Shown here one piece after another: positions 46,232-57,943 of a stretch of 64,000 nt of DNA (its first letter is position 1; each line of letters starts with the position of its first letter). The DNA comes from Ailurus styani (lineage: Eukaryota; Chordata; Mammalia; Carnivora; Ailuridae), in the NCBI GenBank assembly GCA_002007465.1, contig LNAC01000036.1, forward strand, positions 570,881 to 634,880. Reading direction: 5' to 3'. A model generated the notes under the pieces. The model made no database searches. It was not told where the DNA came from and worked only from the letters and a program-made list of their open reading frames with translations. The translations under genes and the position numbers were made by a program.

Positions 46232-46557
46232 GCTTTCATCTATCATGACTGGTGTCCTTAGAAGAGATCAACACACAAGAGGAAAACAGCCACATGAAGC
46301 TGAAGGCTGAGACTGAGGTGATGCGGCCTCAAGTGAGAGAAGGCCACAGATGGCAAACACCAGAAACGTAGGGAAAGGTGTAAAAGAGATTCTTCCTTAA
46401 CAGCCTTTCAAAGGAAGCATGACCTTGATGACGCCCTCATTTAGGAGCCTGAGCATCCTGAACTGTGAGAGAAGACATTAGGTTTAGGTCCATAATGTTT
46501 TAACCAGTTTGTGGCACTTTGTCACGCAGCCCTCAGAACCTAACACAGCCTGTTTTC
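46232..46557 (+). mobile_element. MLT1-type MaLR LTR, partial
   Basis: 'atgactggtgtccttagaag', 'cagccacatgaagctgaagg', 'gaggtgatgcggcctcaagt', 'tgaactgtgagagaagacat' and 'tttgtggcactttgtcacgc' then 'agccctcagaacctaacaca' follow the 3' two-thirds of MLT1 LTRs. The 5' portion is missing or unrecognisable. Confidence 0.85.
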
Positions 46558-46596
46558 ATTCATTAAGTCATGTGCTTACTTTATTGATAAGTCGTT

Positions 46597-46620
46597 ATGC
46601 CCTGTGTATACACAGGGCAT
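46597..46620. repeat. Perfect 24-bp palindrome
   Basis: The half-site ATGCCCTGTGTA is followed at once by its exact reverse complement, with no spacer. The outer flanks ('ttgata' at about 46584 and 'tatcaa' at about 46627) extend the symmetry imperfectly. Confidence 0.97.
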
Positions 46621-48540
46621 TGTACGTATCAAAATGAATAATACCGTCCTCAAGGATTCCCCATTAATAGTCTTGTTCCCAGTGCCAGGAGACCGTTAAA
46701 GTACTGATTGATAAGTGCTGTGGGAGGAGGGGGGTAAAGCAGAGGGTCCTAGCTTCAAAGAAAATATCTGACTTACTAAATGCTCTCCTACTCTGGCATC
46801 TGGTGGTGAGTCATAAATACTTGTTAATGAGTCAATCACTAAAAAAAATGAATAAGGCAGTTAGTGAAAGACCACGGAAAGTAAATATCTCAGCAACCCT
46901 GGTATAGGAAGGAATTTCAAAGCTGATGTCAGAAAGAAAATAAAAAGGGTGATTCTGAGAAATCCAAAGAATAAGCAGGAAGAGAAGAATAATAAGGAAG
47001 AGAGGAAGAGAAATAATATCCCACGTAAAGTAGCATATCCGAGATTAAGGAAGTGTGAAAATACACAATTTTTTTTGAGTAACTGTAAGTAATATAGCAT
47101 GATCAGAGCACAGGATGGAGTGTGTGAGATGAGGGGTAGATGGGGCGGGTGAGGAAGGGAGAATATTCCTAAGGAGAAAGATGAGAAGAAAATGTGAAAG
47201 AGATTTAAACATCTTGCTAAGGATTCTAGTTTTCTATCTTGAAGGCCATGGGAGACAGTAGATACTTTAAATAGGGGATAGCAGTAGCATATCTACCTTG
47301 TGATTCCATTCTTCCAAAATGGAAAATTTTGGAAATGGAAATTTTGGAAAATGGAAAATTTGGAAAATTCCATTCTTCCAAAGAATCTTTACTATTTTGG
47401 GTGGGTTTCTGCTCTCCTGGAATATTAATTAATGGGGTGGGATGGACAATCACCCATTTCAGCCAGGGCCTCTGCTTGCTAATAGCAGCCTTTTCATGCT
47501 TATAGTGGTTACATTCTGAAATTTCAGAGCATAGCATACGCTTTCTTATGAACTCTCTAAATAGGAGCCTGGATGTTATCCATCTGCACCATTACCCAAA
47601 TTCCACCTCACTTCTTTGGCCCCAGATTCTTGTCCGTCTTAGATTAAGTCTCTGAGATCCTTGTCTGTTCTATGGTTCATTAATTGGGGGAGGGGGGAGG
47701 TAAAAAAGCAGCCAGATAATCTGGAGATAGCAAATAAATATGCCTACAGAATATCACAGTACATCAAACCCCACGATAAATTTACCCATCGTGCAAGACT
47801 ATTGATGAGGTAAGTTAGCAAACCCACATAAACTGAGTGCCCACTGTGTGCTTCCCTCTTGACACTCTACGTATCTGGCAGGAGCCTGAGGAATTTGTAG
47901 TATGTGAAGATAATCTGGGTGTCAGTTGGAAGTCTGCCCAGAACGGAAAGCCTGCTGTTGCTCTAAGATGTCACTTGGGACCATATCATCAATCTACCCA
48001 CCTTTCCTGAATGGCTCTGATGTCGATCAGTCTGGTTTCCCTGAGTATTAAAGTAATGGGCTCCTGGCTCTATTTCAGCTCTGTCAAAATAGCTGCCGAG
48101 ACTTTCTATTGCCTTCCTACAAGGATTTAATCTACTCCAAGTTCCCTGACACATTATAAGGAGGAAATCTGTTTTCTCTGTCACTTTTCCTTTCTCAGGC
48201 TGGGTCTGCACCAGAACATCTTTGCTTTGGATAAGACAGTGCAGACTTGCTATGAAAGCCGGCGTTCTCATCCATGCTATGAGTTGTCTAACTTAATCGC
48301 CTTGTTTCTCCACACCCCTGAGGCTTTCTGCACGCTGCTCTCTCTGAAAGGGGGACCTTGTATATATTCTTCCACAACTTATTTTCACCTCCTCCATGAG
48401 GTGTGTGACCCCTCAAGGAGAAAATACTTCTACATGTGGACCTGCAAAATTCTTTGAATGCCTATAATACTCTTGTGCTTTTATTTGTTACTACTGTATC
48501 TTTCTCCCATTGTCTTTAATGACAGAAGATGCACCTCTGC
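46621..48540. other. Unassigned sequence with a local GGAAAATTT repeat
   Basis: No family recognised apart from the low-complexity repeat at 47303-47382. Minus frames 47226-47537 and 47963-48271 (about 100 codons each) have no recognisable domain. Confidence 0.45.
47303..47382. repeat. GGAAAATTT-type minisatellite between direct repeats
   Basis: The 16-bp string attccattcttccaaa occurs at 47303-47318 and 47367-47382, a 64-bp offset. Between them are four to five imperfect copies of TGGAAAATTT. Many parts are self-complementary (ttccaaaa / ttttggaa). Confidence 0.9.
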
Positions 48541-48544
48541 AGTA

Positions 48545-48820
48545 ATATTAATCACAACAATAACAAAACCATTTGTTGACTGTATTCTCTGGCCCAGGTA
48601 CTGAACTAAATGCTTTTTGTATAGTATGCCATAGTATCCCCATAACAAATGTGAAATTGTTTTGCTTGCTTCATTTATTTCCTTATTTTTCACTCTCTTG
48701 TTTGCTTTTAGAATTTTTTTTAAGATGACATAGAGAGGTTGAGGGATGTGTGCAGGCCTATGTAGCCAGTATATGATAGAATCTAGACTGAATTCCAGTA
48801 CAACAAATTCCAAAGCCTTC
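48545..48820 (+). mobile_element. MIR relic, split by AT-rich sequence
   Basis: 'ccatttgttgactgtattct', 'ggcccaggtactgaactaaa', 'tccccataacaaatgtgaaa' (to about 48665), then 'catagagaggttgagggatg' and 'agaatctagactgaattcca' from about 48728. The order is that of MIR. Confidence 0.65.
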
Positions 48821-48879
48821 TCTCCTTACCTCTAAATTCTATTTCTTCTCCTGGATTATAAAGTATATTTGCTAAGCAT

Positions 48880-48990
48880 CTCTGACTGTCTGAGGCAGTC
48901 CTCATGGAAACCCATTTTACAGAAGTAGAAACAGAGGCTGAAGGATGTTAGGCTATCTCACTGAGGTTGTGCAATGGAAAAGCAAGTTCA
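48880..48990 (+). mobile_element. MIR fragment
   Basis: 'aaacccattttacagaagta', 'gaaacagaggctgaaggatg' and 'ctcactgaggttgtgcaatg' follow the MIR core. Confidence 0.65.
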
Positions 48991-49854
48991 AAAATTACAT
49001 TTCCCTTTATTCTGTAAATACTGACATGTGTTCCCATATTCCTTTCCAAATACAAGAATCTATCACAAAGAGTGATAATATTTGCTACAGTAGTGTAGTT
49101 ATTTATTTAAAATCCACTTAAAAACAGAAAAGAAACACTGATTTCTCACAAATTATTTTCTGTGTATTGCTATCTCTCTCTGTGTATGTGTGTGTAAGTA
49201 GGGAATTTCTTTGTAAAGTCAAAGCCTTGAGCTCTTCAACAAATTCCATCTTCCTGAATATAGTCATGGTGCAGGGACAAAGGATTGGGAAGTCTAATTT
49301 AAGTAAATATTGCCTGAAGGGCTGAGAGAAGCATGTTCTCTCCCTTTGCATACTGTCTCATCCAGAACAGAAGCCCTGAGTGGCTATAGGCACACACTTC
49401 CTGACTGAACATGGCACTGATACCAAACAGATAACCGAGATAAGAGAAATGCAGATAAACAGAACCAGAACACCTGAATCAGGTGGAGCAGTGAAGCTTT
49501 ACGTACTCCCAGAATTCCACTGATAGGTACCCGTACATTTCCTTGTGATGAAGCCCATGGGTTTGGGATTCCTATTACTTCATGCAGAAAGTATCCTAGC
49601 TGGCTTGCTCGTAGAGCTAAAATTCATACTCCAGCTCTGACACACACAAAGTAGGGCATCTGGGCATATAAACTCACTAAATCTGACCAGCTTCTCAGCA
49701 AAGGAGGTGACATTTCTACCTAAATTGGTCAATGTGAACACGAGACATGAGAACGTATATTAAACACTCATTTATCCGTGGCCATACAACCAAGTACTTG
49801 GTTCATATTAATTAAGTTACTTATCCACTCCTTCTTTTATCTTCTTGCACATGA
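48991..49854. other. Unassigned sequence, no gene seen
   Basis: A short GT patch occurs at 49180-49196. No family assigned. Confidence 0.5.
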
Positions 49855-50035
49855 AGAAATAATAGACCCAACATTCTTGGGCATATACAATGTCTCTGGC
49901 ACTGTAAAAAGGGGCTTTACATTTGTCAACTCCTTTAATCCTAATTACAGCTCACAGAGATGAGGTCTAGCACCACCAGCTTTTTACAGATGAGGAAATG
50001 GTGGTTTGGAGATGTTAAGTTTCTCAGAGCCCTTG
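49855..50035 (+). mobile_element. MIR relic
   Basis: 'caatgtctctggcactgtaa', 'caactcctttaatcctaatt', 'ttttacagatgaggaaatgg' and 'gagatgttaagtttctcag' give MIR from its 5' part through the core, among the better preserved copies here. Confidence 0.8.
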
Positions 50036-51094
50036 GGACGCTTACTCATTCTGCATAAACTGTTGACTGTGAAAGTAATACTTGGCACAACAAAATGGAA
50101 ATACTTGGAAAATACTTCATGGGGGAAAAAAGCATTCTAGTGAATACTAGCCTTTTAGAATATGCAGTCAAAGGAAGGTCCATGTTATAATTAATCAATA
50201 AACAAACAAACTTCTGGTAAAGAATTAAAATTGAGTAAAGTTATCTCCATGTGAGAGTTGCTATAATCCTACAGAAAGGAGTTTTGACTCTGGAGAAAGT
50301 CCCATACCTCTCGTTTGTAAGCTAAAAGTTTATGGGAGACTTATCTATTGACTCTTAGCTTCCATATTGCCTGTGAAATGGGTGAAATGGGATAGTAATG
50401 AAATCCCAGTTCAACCATCCCACAGACACATCACACATATGACACAGAGCAAAGATCCAGGGACATGTAAGTACTCAATAACCATTACTATTATTGTAAT
50501 CATTATATTAATAGCACCTGGGTTTGAGCTCCTAGTTACTTCCCATTCAGCAAGATATGCATTTCTGATTACAATGAAAGTAAAATAAACTTACGGTCTT
50601 TGATGAAGCAATCATTGGCTAGACTGTGTTCTTGTAGAAGGAAAGAATTTAGGAGGATTCTTGAAAAAATTTTTACCCGGAAAAAAGAAAAAATATATAT
50701 TATTTTATCCATGAAAGAGATAGCAAACTACATAGAAAAAAATGTAAACTATTTTCTCTGAAGAGCGCTTTTGAGATGTCAATTGGATTTATTTTTTCAG
50801 CAAACATTTTTATGGCAAAATGCCTTTTACCTTTCAATTTCCTCAGTGGTAGTGTTGCTGCCAGAGTACGTGTTGATCTTTGTTTAGTCTTATTGAAAGC
50901 ATACATTGTGCACACCATTTTCTAAATGAGGGGGCATCAGAGAATAACAGAAATCTCACAGGTCTTACCGAGCTGCCTCTACTCAGATACATTTGGACAC
51001 ATTGCACAACATTCTTGAAAAAGATAAAATCGTTGTGCTTGTTGAAATCACCTGAGTTTCTCTTACATACACCTTAATTTTTTTCATATTTCTT
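50036..51094. other. Unassigned; possible short MIR end
   Basis: 'gtaagtactcaataaccatt' at about 50468-50487 resembles the reverse complement of the MIR start. Otherwise no repeat or gene recognised. Confidence 0.4.
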
Positions 51095-51200
51095 TAGCTT
51101 TTAAAGAATCTTACTAATCTCTGTATTTTCAGAATCTGGCAGAGTTCTTGTCATATTTTAGATGCTTGATAAATGCCTTCCACTAAACTGAATAAAGGCT
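51095..51200 (+). mobile_element. L2 3' end relic
   Basis: 'agaatctggcagagttcttg' and 'tagatgcttgataaatgcct' match the L2 terminus (…agtgcctggcacatagtagg, cgctcaataaatat…). Confidence 0.5.
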
Positions 51201-51854
51201 AGTACTAGAATACTTTTCTTCCAACTCCCTGCCATGACTCATAGGGGCTATAAGGGCCTGAAGGCCCTCAAAAGTTCCACACTGAGCTCCACCTGGGGGC
51301 TCTATTTTTCTTCTCCTGATGCCAAATGATCATTTTTTTTCTCTAATTATACAGTCTATTTTGGTGACAACTTCTTAAAGGTGAGTTTTTCAAGAATGCA
51401 ATAATCAACTTTCACTGTCCAAAGTGAACAATCAAAAATTAAATTTTTAAGTGCATTTATGAAAAAGCTGATTTATAAGAACAAATTACATTCTTTCAAC
51501 GTATAAACTTTTTGTATGATTTCTGTTGCTTTTGTGGGTGCCAGAGTCATTCCTTACTAGGGGTTTGCTTGGGTTGAGAGTGACTGGGTGGCCTGGCCAG
51601 CTTCCACCCATCTCCCCTGGCCTCCCTGAATAAGCATGTGATAACATTCCATGTATCAGTGGCTTCAGCATATGAAAAAGATTGCCAAAGGGCTGCCTAG
51701 TACTGAGGAGGACCAGGCAACTTCAAGTACAAAATTATCAGCTTTCAGACTCACTTAGTTTCCTTCATTGATCCCCTGTCTCTGCTCACCTCTCAGAGCA
51801 TCTCATTGCTCATCCAGAATGATTTTAAAGACCTGTGGTTTCCAGTCCCATCTA
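51201..51854. other. Unassigned sequence, no gene seen
   Basis: No exon or firm repeat. Some text before 51855 may be further L2. Confidence 0.45.
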
Positions 51855-51985
51855 GAAGCTAATGACTTGCTTATTTCTCCTCTTATCTCTGACTTGCTTG
51901 TCATATATCCATAAGATCTCATATAAACATAACATCAATCTCCAAACTCAGCATTTACCAAACAGAAGTCTTCATCAAATATGGT
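51855..51985 (+). mobile_element. L2 LINE relic
   Basis: 'catcaatctccaaactcagc' and 'atttaccaaacagaagtctt' match the L2 segment reading tctccaaactcaacatg, tccaaaactgaactc. Confidence 0.55.
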
Positions 51986-52214
51986 CAAAATGGTTAAAAA
52001 TAGTCTTATCATTTTATTTGAAAAAACATTTTTTTAAACATTCTTAAGGGCACAAATAGTAAAACTAGATGTCTTTGAATGATTCTGGATGGCTCTTTCC
52101 CACTTGATCCTTATGCCCTTTTGGCTCAGAATTCTGCTGGTTGTACCTCCTAAGTGCATTTCAACTGAAGCTTTGAGTTTTGGTGTCCACTCAGACATAC
52201 ACACTATTATGTCC

Positions 52215-52355
52215 AGTCATAGTAATAATTTTGTGAAAGATGTATTTTTATTCCCTTTACGATGAGAAAACTGAAGTGTGCCTGAGCTCCTTCAGCTGGA
52301 AAGTGGTTGACTCAATTTTTTCCCAAGTCTGGCTGAGACCACAGCTGATATACTT
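52215..52355 (+). mobile_element. MIR relic
   Basis: 'tttacgatgagaaaactgaa', 'cctgagctccttcagctgga' and 'aagtggttgactcaattttt' fit the MIR core and 3' part. Confidence 0.55.
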
Positions 52356-53913
52356 CATTGTGCTTCATTACCACCATTTTTTTTTTTTTGACTAGGAAGA
52401 CAAAATTTAAAATTCCCCATCCTATCCTTATATTGTTTCAACTGGTTTCATAGGGTGATCTGGGCTATATCTAACATTAATGAATGAATATTTCAAAGGT
52501 AACCACAGAAACCACTTTGAAATGACCCATCCCTTTCCTTTCCTGGAGGTCATTACAGTTTGTCCCAAGGAAATTAAAGAGAAACAGTTCCCCCACTTAA
52601 GTGACCTAGGCACCCTTAAGAAGGAAGCGAGTCTGCTTAACATATTTCAGGGACTGCTGAATTATTTGTGCTCTACTACAAGGTCGCTATAATTCCTCAC
52701 CAGCTATCAATTGTTTGACAATGGGATGTCATCAATCAGCCTGTAACTTTCATTGCCAAGTACATTCTATTTTTATATACCCATGAACTCACACATTTAG
52801 ATGTTGACAGGAAGAAGTCTTTCTCTATAGGATAAGCAATGAATTGTGTGTTTCATCTGAAATACATTATTTTACAACATATTATTCAGAAATATCCTTT
52901 GCCACAGACAAAAAAGACTTTGAAAAAAATTGTAATATATTCCTCCTTAAAAACTATTTTTTTCTATGAAGGTTTGCTACAGAGAGCAGATTGAAAAAAA
53001 TGCCTTCTATTCTGCCATTTTATAAAATATGTCTCAGCAAATAGTCATAAATCTGTCAGATATTGCAACCCAGTTTGGTATTATATACTAGGAAAATGAA
53101 CTCAATAGCAATATAATCTTACTTTCCAATATAACTGAACTCAGGGAAAATATCTCAGGAAGAATGCAGGCATAGTGAGCAAATAAAATCTAAGTACCAC
53201 AGATATAAAGAAGTTTATAATAGCATATACAACTTTGGATATTGGTGTTTTCCTTTTATTAATTCTAACACAAACCCTCAATCATAAACTTTTTTTTTAA
53301 TTTGGTTTAGCTTTTTTTTTCTTTTTGCTGAGAACTTTTATCTTTTTTTTTTTCTTATTTGCTTAGGTTTATCTTTCCATTTGGAATATTGTTGGGGCTC
53401 TATTGAGATATTAACCTATTTTTGCAAGCACCATTTTCTCTGAGTTGATTCACTGGTATCCTTATTACAGAGATTTATTGATTCTCTTTCTTGCAAATCA
53501 GATAGTGTTTCTGTTTATCAAACAGAATTTTAATTGAAAAGTGTACAGAGTTGGCTTAAATTGTTACTTGAAATGGTTGAGGGTTTCAACTCTCCAGCTG
53601 CTTTTTTCAATGAGAAGACAGAAAAATGTATTTGGCCAATTCAATCAGACAACTCATCAAATCTTTAAAAGAGCATTCTCACTTTGTTGTTGGAGAGAGT
53701 ATGTGCTGACTTTGGGCTTTTCTCACCCAAGTCTTGGGAGAATGCTCATCAAGTGACTGACTAGAAGGAACTGGAGTTTCTTGTTCCCTTTTGGAAGAAC
53801 TGTGGCATTTACTGATACTATAATACCACGTACCAAGTATTTACTGAGTAGTATAAAAGTCAGAATGTCAGTGAGAGCCTAAGATTGAGGAAGAGGATAA
53901 AAGAGTGAGAATT
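52356..53913. other. Unassigned, T-rich in part
   Basis: T-runs lie at about 52378-52389 and 53290-53352. No gene or family recognised. Confidence 0.45.
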
Positions 53914-54117
53914 GGGGCGCCTGGGTGGCTCAGTGGCTTAAGCCTCTGCCTTTGTCTAGGTCCTGATCTCAGAGTCCTGGGATCGAGCCCCGCATGAAGC
54001 CCCACATCGGGTTCTCTGGTCAGTAGGGAGCCTGCTTCCCCCTCTCTCTCTGCCTGCCTCTTTGCCTAGTTGTGATCTCTTTCTCTCTCTCTCTGTCAAA
54101 TAAATAAATAAAATCTC

Positions 54118-54126
<9 letters not shown>
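53914..54126 (+). mobile_element. Carnivore SINE, mustelid-type body
   Basis: Complete head 'ggggcgcctgggtggctcag', 'gatcgagccccgcatgaagc', body 'ctctgcctgcctctttgcct', tail AAATAAATAAATAAAATCTC plus A-run. The left flank 'aaaagagtgagaa' and the right 'aaaaagagagaga' suggest a duplication that later grew into a GA microsatellite. Confidence 0.97.

Positions 54127-54152
<26 letters not shown>
54127..54152 (+). repeat. GA microsatellite, 13 units
   Basis: Uninterrupted (GA)13 directly after the SINE A-tail. Confidence 0.97.
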
Positions 54153-54246
54153 ACCTCAATAAGGAGGACCCTGGCTAAGTTTGATGCTAATTAATCAGAG
54201 AAAAAAAGCTTCTTATTGATCTCAAATACAGAGTAGTAAACTCTTT

Positions 54247-54440
54247 TTTTTATATAAGATTTTATTAATTTGACAGAGAGAGACACAGTGAGAGAGTGAA
54301 CACAAGCAGGGGGAGTAGGAGAAGGAGAAGCAGGCTTTCCTGCAGAGTGGGGAGCCTGATGCGGGGCTCGATCCCAGGACCCTGGAATCATGACCTGAGC
54401 TGAAGGCAGACGCTTAACGACCGAGCCACCAAGGTGCCCC
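54247..54440 (-). mobile_element. Carnivore SINE with 18-bp perfect target-site duplication
   Basis: T-run, 'aagattttattaatttgaca', body, reverse head ending 'gagccaccaaggtgcccc'. The duplication cagagtagtaaactcttt is exact at 54229-54246 and 54441-54458. Confidence 0.98.
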
Positions 54441-54459
54441 CAGAGTAGTAAACTCTTTA

Positions 54460-54870
54460 ATTTGATCCTCCATGCCTTTTATTATCTAACAGTTCATTTG
54501 CTTTCCAGTCTCATCACATTGCTATTCTGCTTCTGCTCCCCCAAATTCTATGCTCCAAATGAAACTTTTCATGAGCTTCATGAATTTCATGAGAAAGTCC
54601 AGCTGCCTCTTCACCCACAGCTTTAGTGTATTCTGTGCACAGATATCTGCTATTCTTGGGTCTGTCTCCTACTATGCCCATCTTCTTGGGATCAAAGGTG
54701 AAATACGGTCTCTATGAAGACTTGACTAGATGCCATATTTTCAGTCCCAGGATACTGCATTTCTATCCTGCCTCATGGCATTATACTACAACGTTTTGTT
54801 TCACTGTCTGGGTTTCCCAACATCCCAGGAAGGAACAATGGTTTTCTTGCTCAGTACTGAATTCTACAGT
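54460..54870 (+). mobile_element. Probable L2 LINE relic
   Basis: 'cctccatgccttttattatc', 'ttccagtctcatcacattgc' and 'tgctcagtactgaattctac' fit the L2 3' region in order, with strong decay. The 92-codon frame 54626-54904 lies in it. Confidence 0.45.
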
Positions 54871-55267
54871 GCACATTCACTGTAGAAATCTCACCAAAGG
54901 GTAGCATTTCAGGTAGAGGGGAGGACATAATAAAAGTCATGGAATAAGGAGAGTTATAAGAAGGGCTGAGGAATAATAAGAATCTCAGAATTTCTAGAGA
55001 GAAAGATTTTAATAAATGAGAATAAAAATTACCTTGCAGTTAGATTATAGGGTCTCTTAAATGCCAGTATAAGCATTTTTAATTTAATTACATCTTCTGA
55101 ATATCATAAGACTGGACACTGTGTTCTGAAATTCAAAATCTAAGACCATAAACATGTTAAATTTTGATATATGCATTAATATACCATGGAAAAAAACCCC
55201 AAAACTATATTTGAAGCAAAAGATCTACATTAATAGTTACACTGATATTAATATTTAGGAAGGAGAG

Positions 55268-55435
55268 GAAATTAGCATCACTGGAGCACATGACAGGTGC
55301 TTTATACTCTACCATCTTTTGTAACGCCCTCTACTCCTCTTTGAGGCAATTCACAGTGTTTCTCTTTTGATATGGGAAACTGGGGTTTAGGGAGGTTATG
55401 AACACTAACTTTCAACAACTTCAAGTACAAGGTTC
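55268..55435 (+). mobile_element. MIR relic
   Basis: 'ggtgctttatactctaccat', 'atatgggaaactggggttta' and 'gggaggttatgaacactaac' follow MIR order. Confidence 0.6.
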
Positions 55436-55557
55436 TTTTCTTCCTAATCTTTAAATGTCTATGACACACCCTAGAGGCAGTTACAACATTTTTATAGATT
55501 TAGCTTAACAAATGTGTTTATTTCATGTAATCCCAACAATCCTAAAGGTAGTAAACA

Positions 55558-55895
55558 ATCCTTAGCTCACGCTTCCCTAACTAAGTACCATAGACTAAGT
55601 GGCTTAAATAACAAAAATTTATTTTCTCACAGTTCCAATGGCTGGAAGTCTGAGATCAGTGTTTGGGCCCGAGGTTGGATTCTGGGGAAGGCTCTCTTCT
55701 GGGCTGGAAGATGGAAGCCTTCTTGCCATGTCCTCACATGTCTCTGCCCCCCATGCATGCAGCCTCACTCTCATGATCTCATCTGACTCCAATTACCTCC
55801 TGAAGTTTTCATCCCAAATGCTACCACATTGGGGGTTAGGGATTCAACACGTAAATCTGGAGGATGGGGTGGGACATAAATATTCCACCCAAAAC
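55558..55895 (-). mobile_element. MLT1/MST-type MaLR LTR, antisense
   Basis: Plus-strand text 'agtggcttaaataacaaaaa', 'tttattttctcacagttcca', 'tggctggaagtctgagatca', 'ccatgtcctcacatgtctct' and 'gggggttagggattcaacac' is the reverse complement of a MaLR LTR from its 3' end inward. The frames 55514-55786 and 55638-55925 are LTR sequence. Confidence 0.9.
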
Positions 55896-55954
55896 AATAT
55901 ATGCAACTCTAAGAGATTGATCTGAACACACTACAGGGGGTTAGACAGCATGCT

Positions 55955-56357
55955 CCTAAAACTATTCCCGGGACCTCAATATATGTTCTTATTTGGAAAT
56001 AAAGTTGTAAAGATGAAATTAGTTCACATGAGGTTGGGCCCTTAATCCAAAAAACCTGCTGTCCTTATAAGACGAGGAGAAGAAACATAAGGACAGACAC
56101 CCACACAGAGAACATCATACTGCAATATAGGTAAAAACTGGTGTGATGCTTCTATAAACCAAGAACTGCTGGCAAACAACAGAAGTTAAAGGAAAGGCAT
56201 GGAACATATTTTTTCCCCTGGAGCCTTCAGAGGTAACACAGTTTGGATTATGCCCTGGTTTCAGGCTCCCAGACTCCAGAACGGTGAAAAAAGAAATTAG
56301 TTTTAAGCTTTTCAGTTTTCCGTTATTTGTTACAGCAGCCCTAGGAAACTCACACGG
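55955..56357 (+). mobile_element. MLT1-type MaLR LTR, sense
   Basis: 'tatttggaaataaagttgta', 'acatgaggttgggcccttaa', 'gtccttataagacgaggaga', 'cccagactccagaacggtga' and 'cagcagccctaggaaactca'-like text run the MLT1 length in sense. It starts about 60 bp from the antisense copy, so the two face each other. Confidence 0.9.
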
Positions 56358-57943
56358 ACACAGTCATAGAAAATAGGTAGAGCTCTTATGTTTGACCCTA
56401 TAATCTATGTCAATATATTGGCATGACATATAAAAAATATATAAGGAAAAATATATATATATAAGGATCGTGTTCCTATAAAATCAACAATGTCAAATTT
56501 TATCTCTGCTCATTACTTTTCTAACCTTACATTGATTATAAAATTTACATACAATAGATATCATTTGCACTGTCTTCCTATGATGGTTATAGGACTGAAA
56601 ATAAAACAATATTCTTTCTAAGATGGAGAATTTGGTTAAATCATTTAAAATAGAAGATTAAACACACTTCTTCCCTGAGAATCTCTAGCTACTAGCTATT
56701 TTAATATTAAGTACCTTCCTTTAACAAGTGCTAAGTGCCATAAGTATTTTCAACAGCATGAGGATTCTTAAAATTAGAAAAGTAAAGAGCAGCAAAATCA
56801 ACAACTTTATTTATATGTTCTAAATTCTAAGCATTTGCTAGTATCTTGACATAGTTTCTTTCGGATATGCGTGGGAAGAGGAAATAAGAGACTGCTAGAG
56901 TTTCATTAATTTTTTCTTTAGCCTTACCAAGATGTTTCATATGTAAGAACATGATAATGATATTGAAATTCATAATTTTTTTCTGTATGTTTACATTTCA
57001 TAAGAAAGCAATGCAATGAAATGTTCAGATTTAAATTGAGAAGCTCAAGTTTAATGCTGACCACCCCTCCAAAAAATAGTAATGAATCTGGGTGGGTGGT
57101 GGGGTGAAGGGTAGATGGGAACTCTTTGGACTTTCCACCCAATTTTTCTATAAAACCAAAACCTGCTCAACAAGTAAATGCTGAATTCATTTTTAAAAAA
57201 AAGTAATTAATCTCAGGATATCCAGGCCCCAATTCAGAGTAATGAAGTCCTATCTTCTCAGAGTGAGGAACAATAATTAGTAGAATCCAGCAAAAGTTAT
57301 TTTAAAGCTACCTGTGTTATTCTTTTTTGCAGCTATGTTGAGAAACCCTGTTGGAGATAATACTTTCAAGAGAATATTGACAGGTCACATGTATGAAGGA
57401 CTTGGAAGATCTGTTAGGATTTGTTTTTGGTTTTGTTTTGTCTGTGTATAACAGGTATCTGCTACACTGTATAGCAGTACCTGGCTTACATGATATATTT
57501 AGAAGATGAATGGACACATTTGCAAGTGTTCTTCATTCAATGAAATTACTTTGGACACTTAACTTTCCTTGGAAACAATTTACCTTGTTATCATGCTTTC
57601 AAAGGTGGATAAAACCTTATACTATTGTGAGATTTTTCAATAGGTGGTAAGCTTGATATAGTAAAAGCCCTATCAATATTCACTTGACTAAGGAGGCTTT
57701 AGATTAAAAAAAAAATTTCTTTGTCAGTATGGTGGCTTTGGAACCATCAAAAGGTACTGCTTCCTTGAGAAGCAGAGCTTATGAACTACATTACACAAAT
57801 GACTAGATAAGAACTAATGTAGATATCGGAATGATAGAATATTTATATGGCTTGCTAATGATACGATGGTCTACCAGATAAACACAAATAAAAAGATATT
57901 CTGCTGTAAAAAGAATATTAAAATAATAAGAAAGTGTGCTTAA
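56358..57943. other. Unassigned sequence with a small hairpin
   Basis: A TA patch lies at 56430-56462. An inverted repeat at 57452-57464 and 57472-57483 (caggta..ctgcta / tagcagtacctg) has a 7-nt loop and one bulge; too short for a microRNA precursor. No gene recognised. Confidence 0.5.

Noticed and set aside
53914..54126. tRNA-like head of the SINEs as functional tRNA genes
   Set aside because: The heads are SINE promoters followed by the SINE body and A-tail; no cloverleaf with acceptor stem and CCA-side pairing stands alone anywhere I looked.
57452..57483. Hairpin as a microRNA precursor
   Set aside because: The stem is about 12 bp with a bulge, far shorter than a pre-miRNA.
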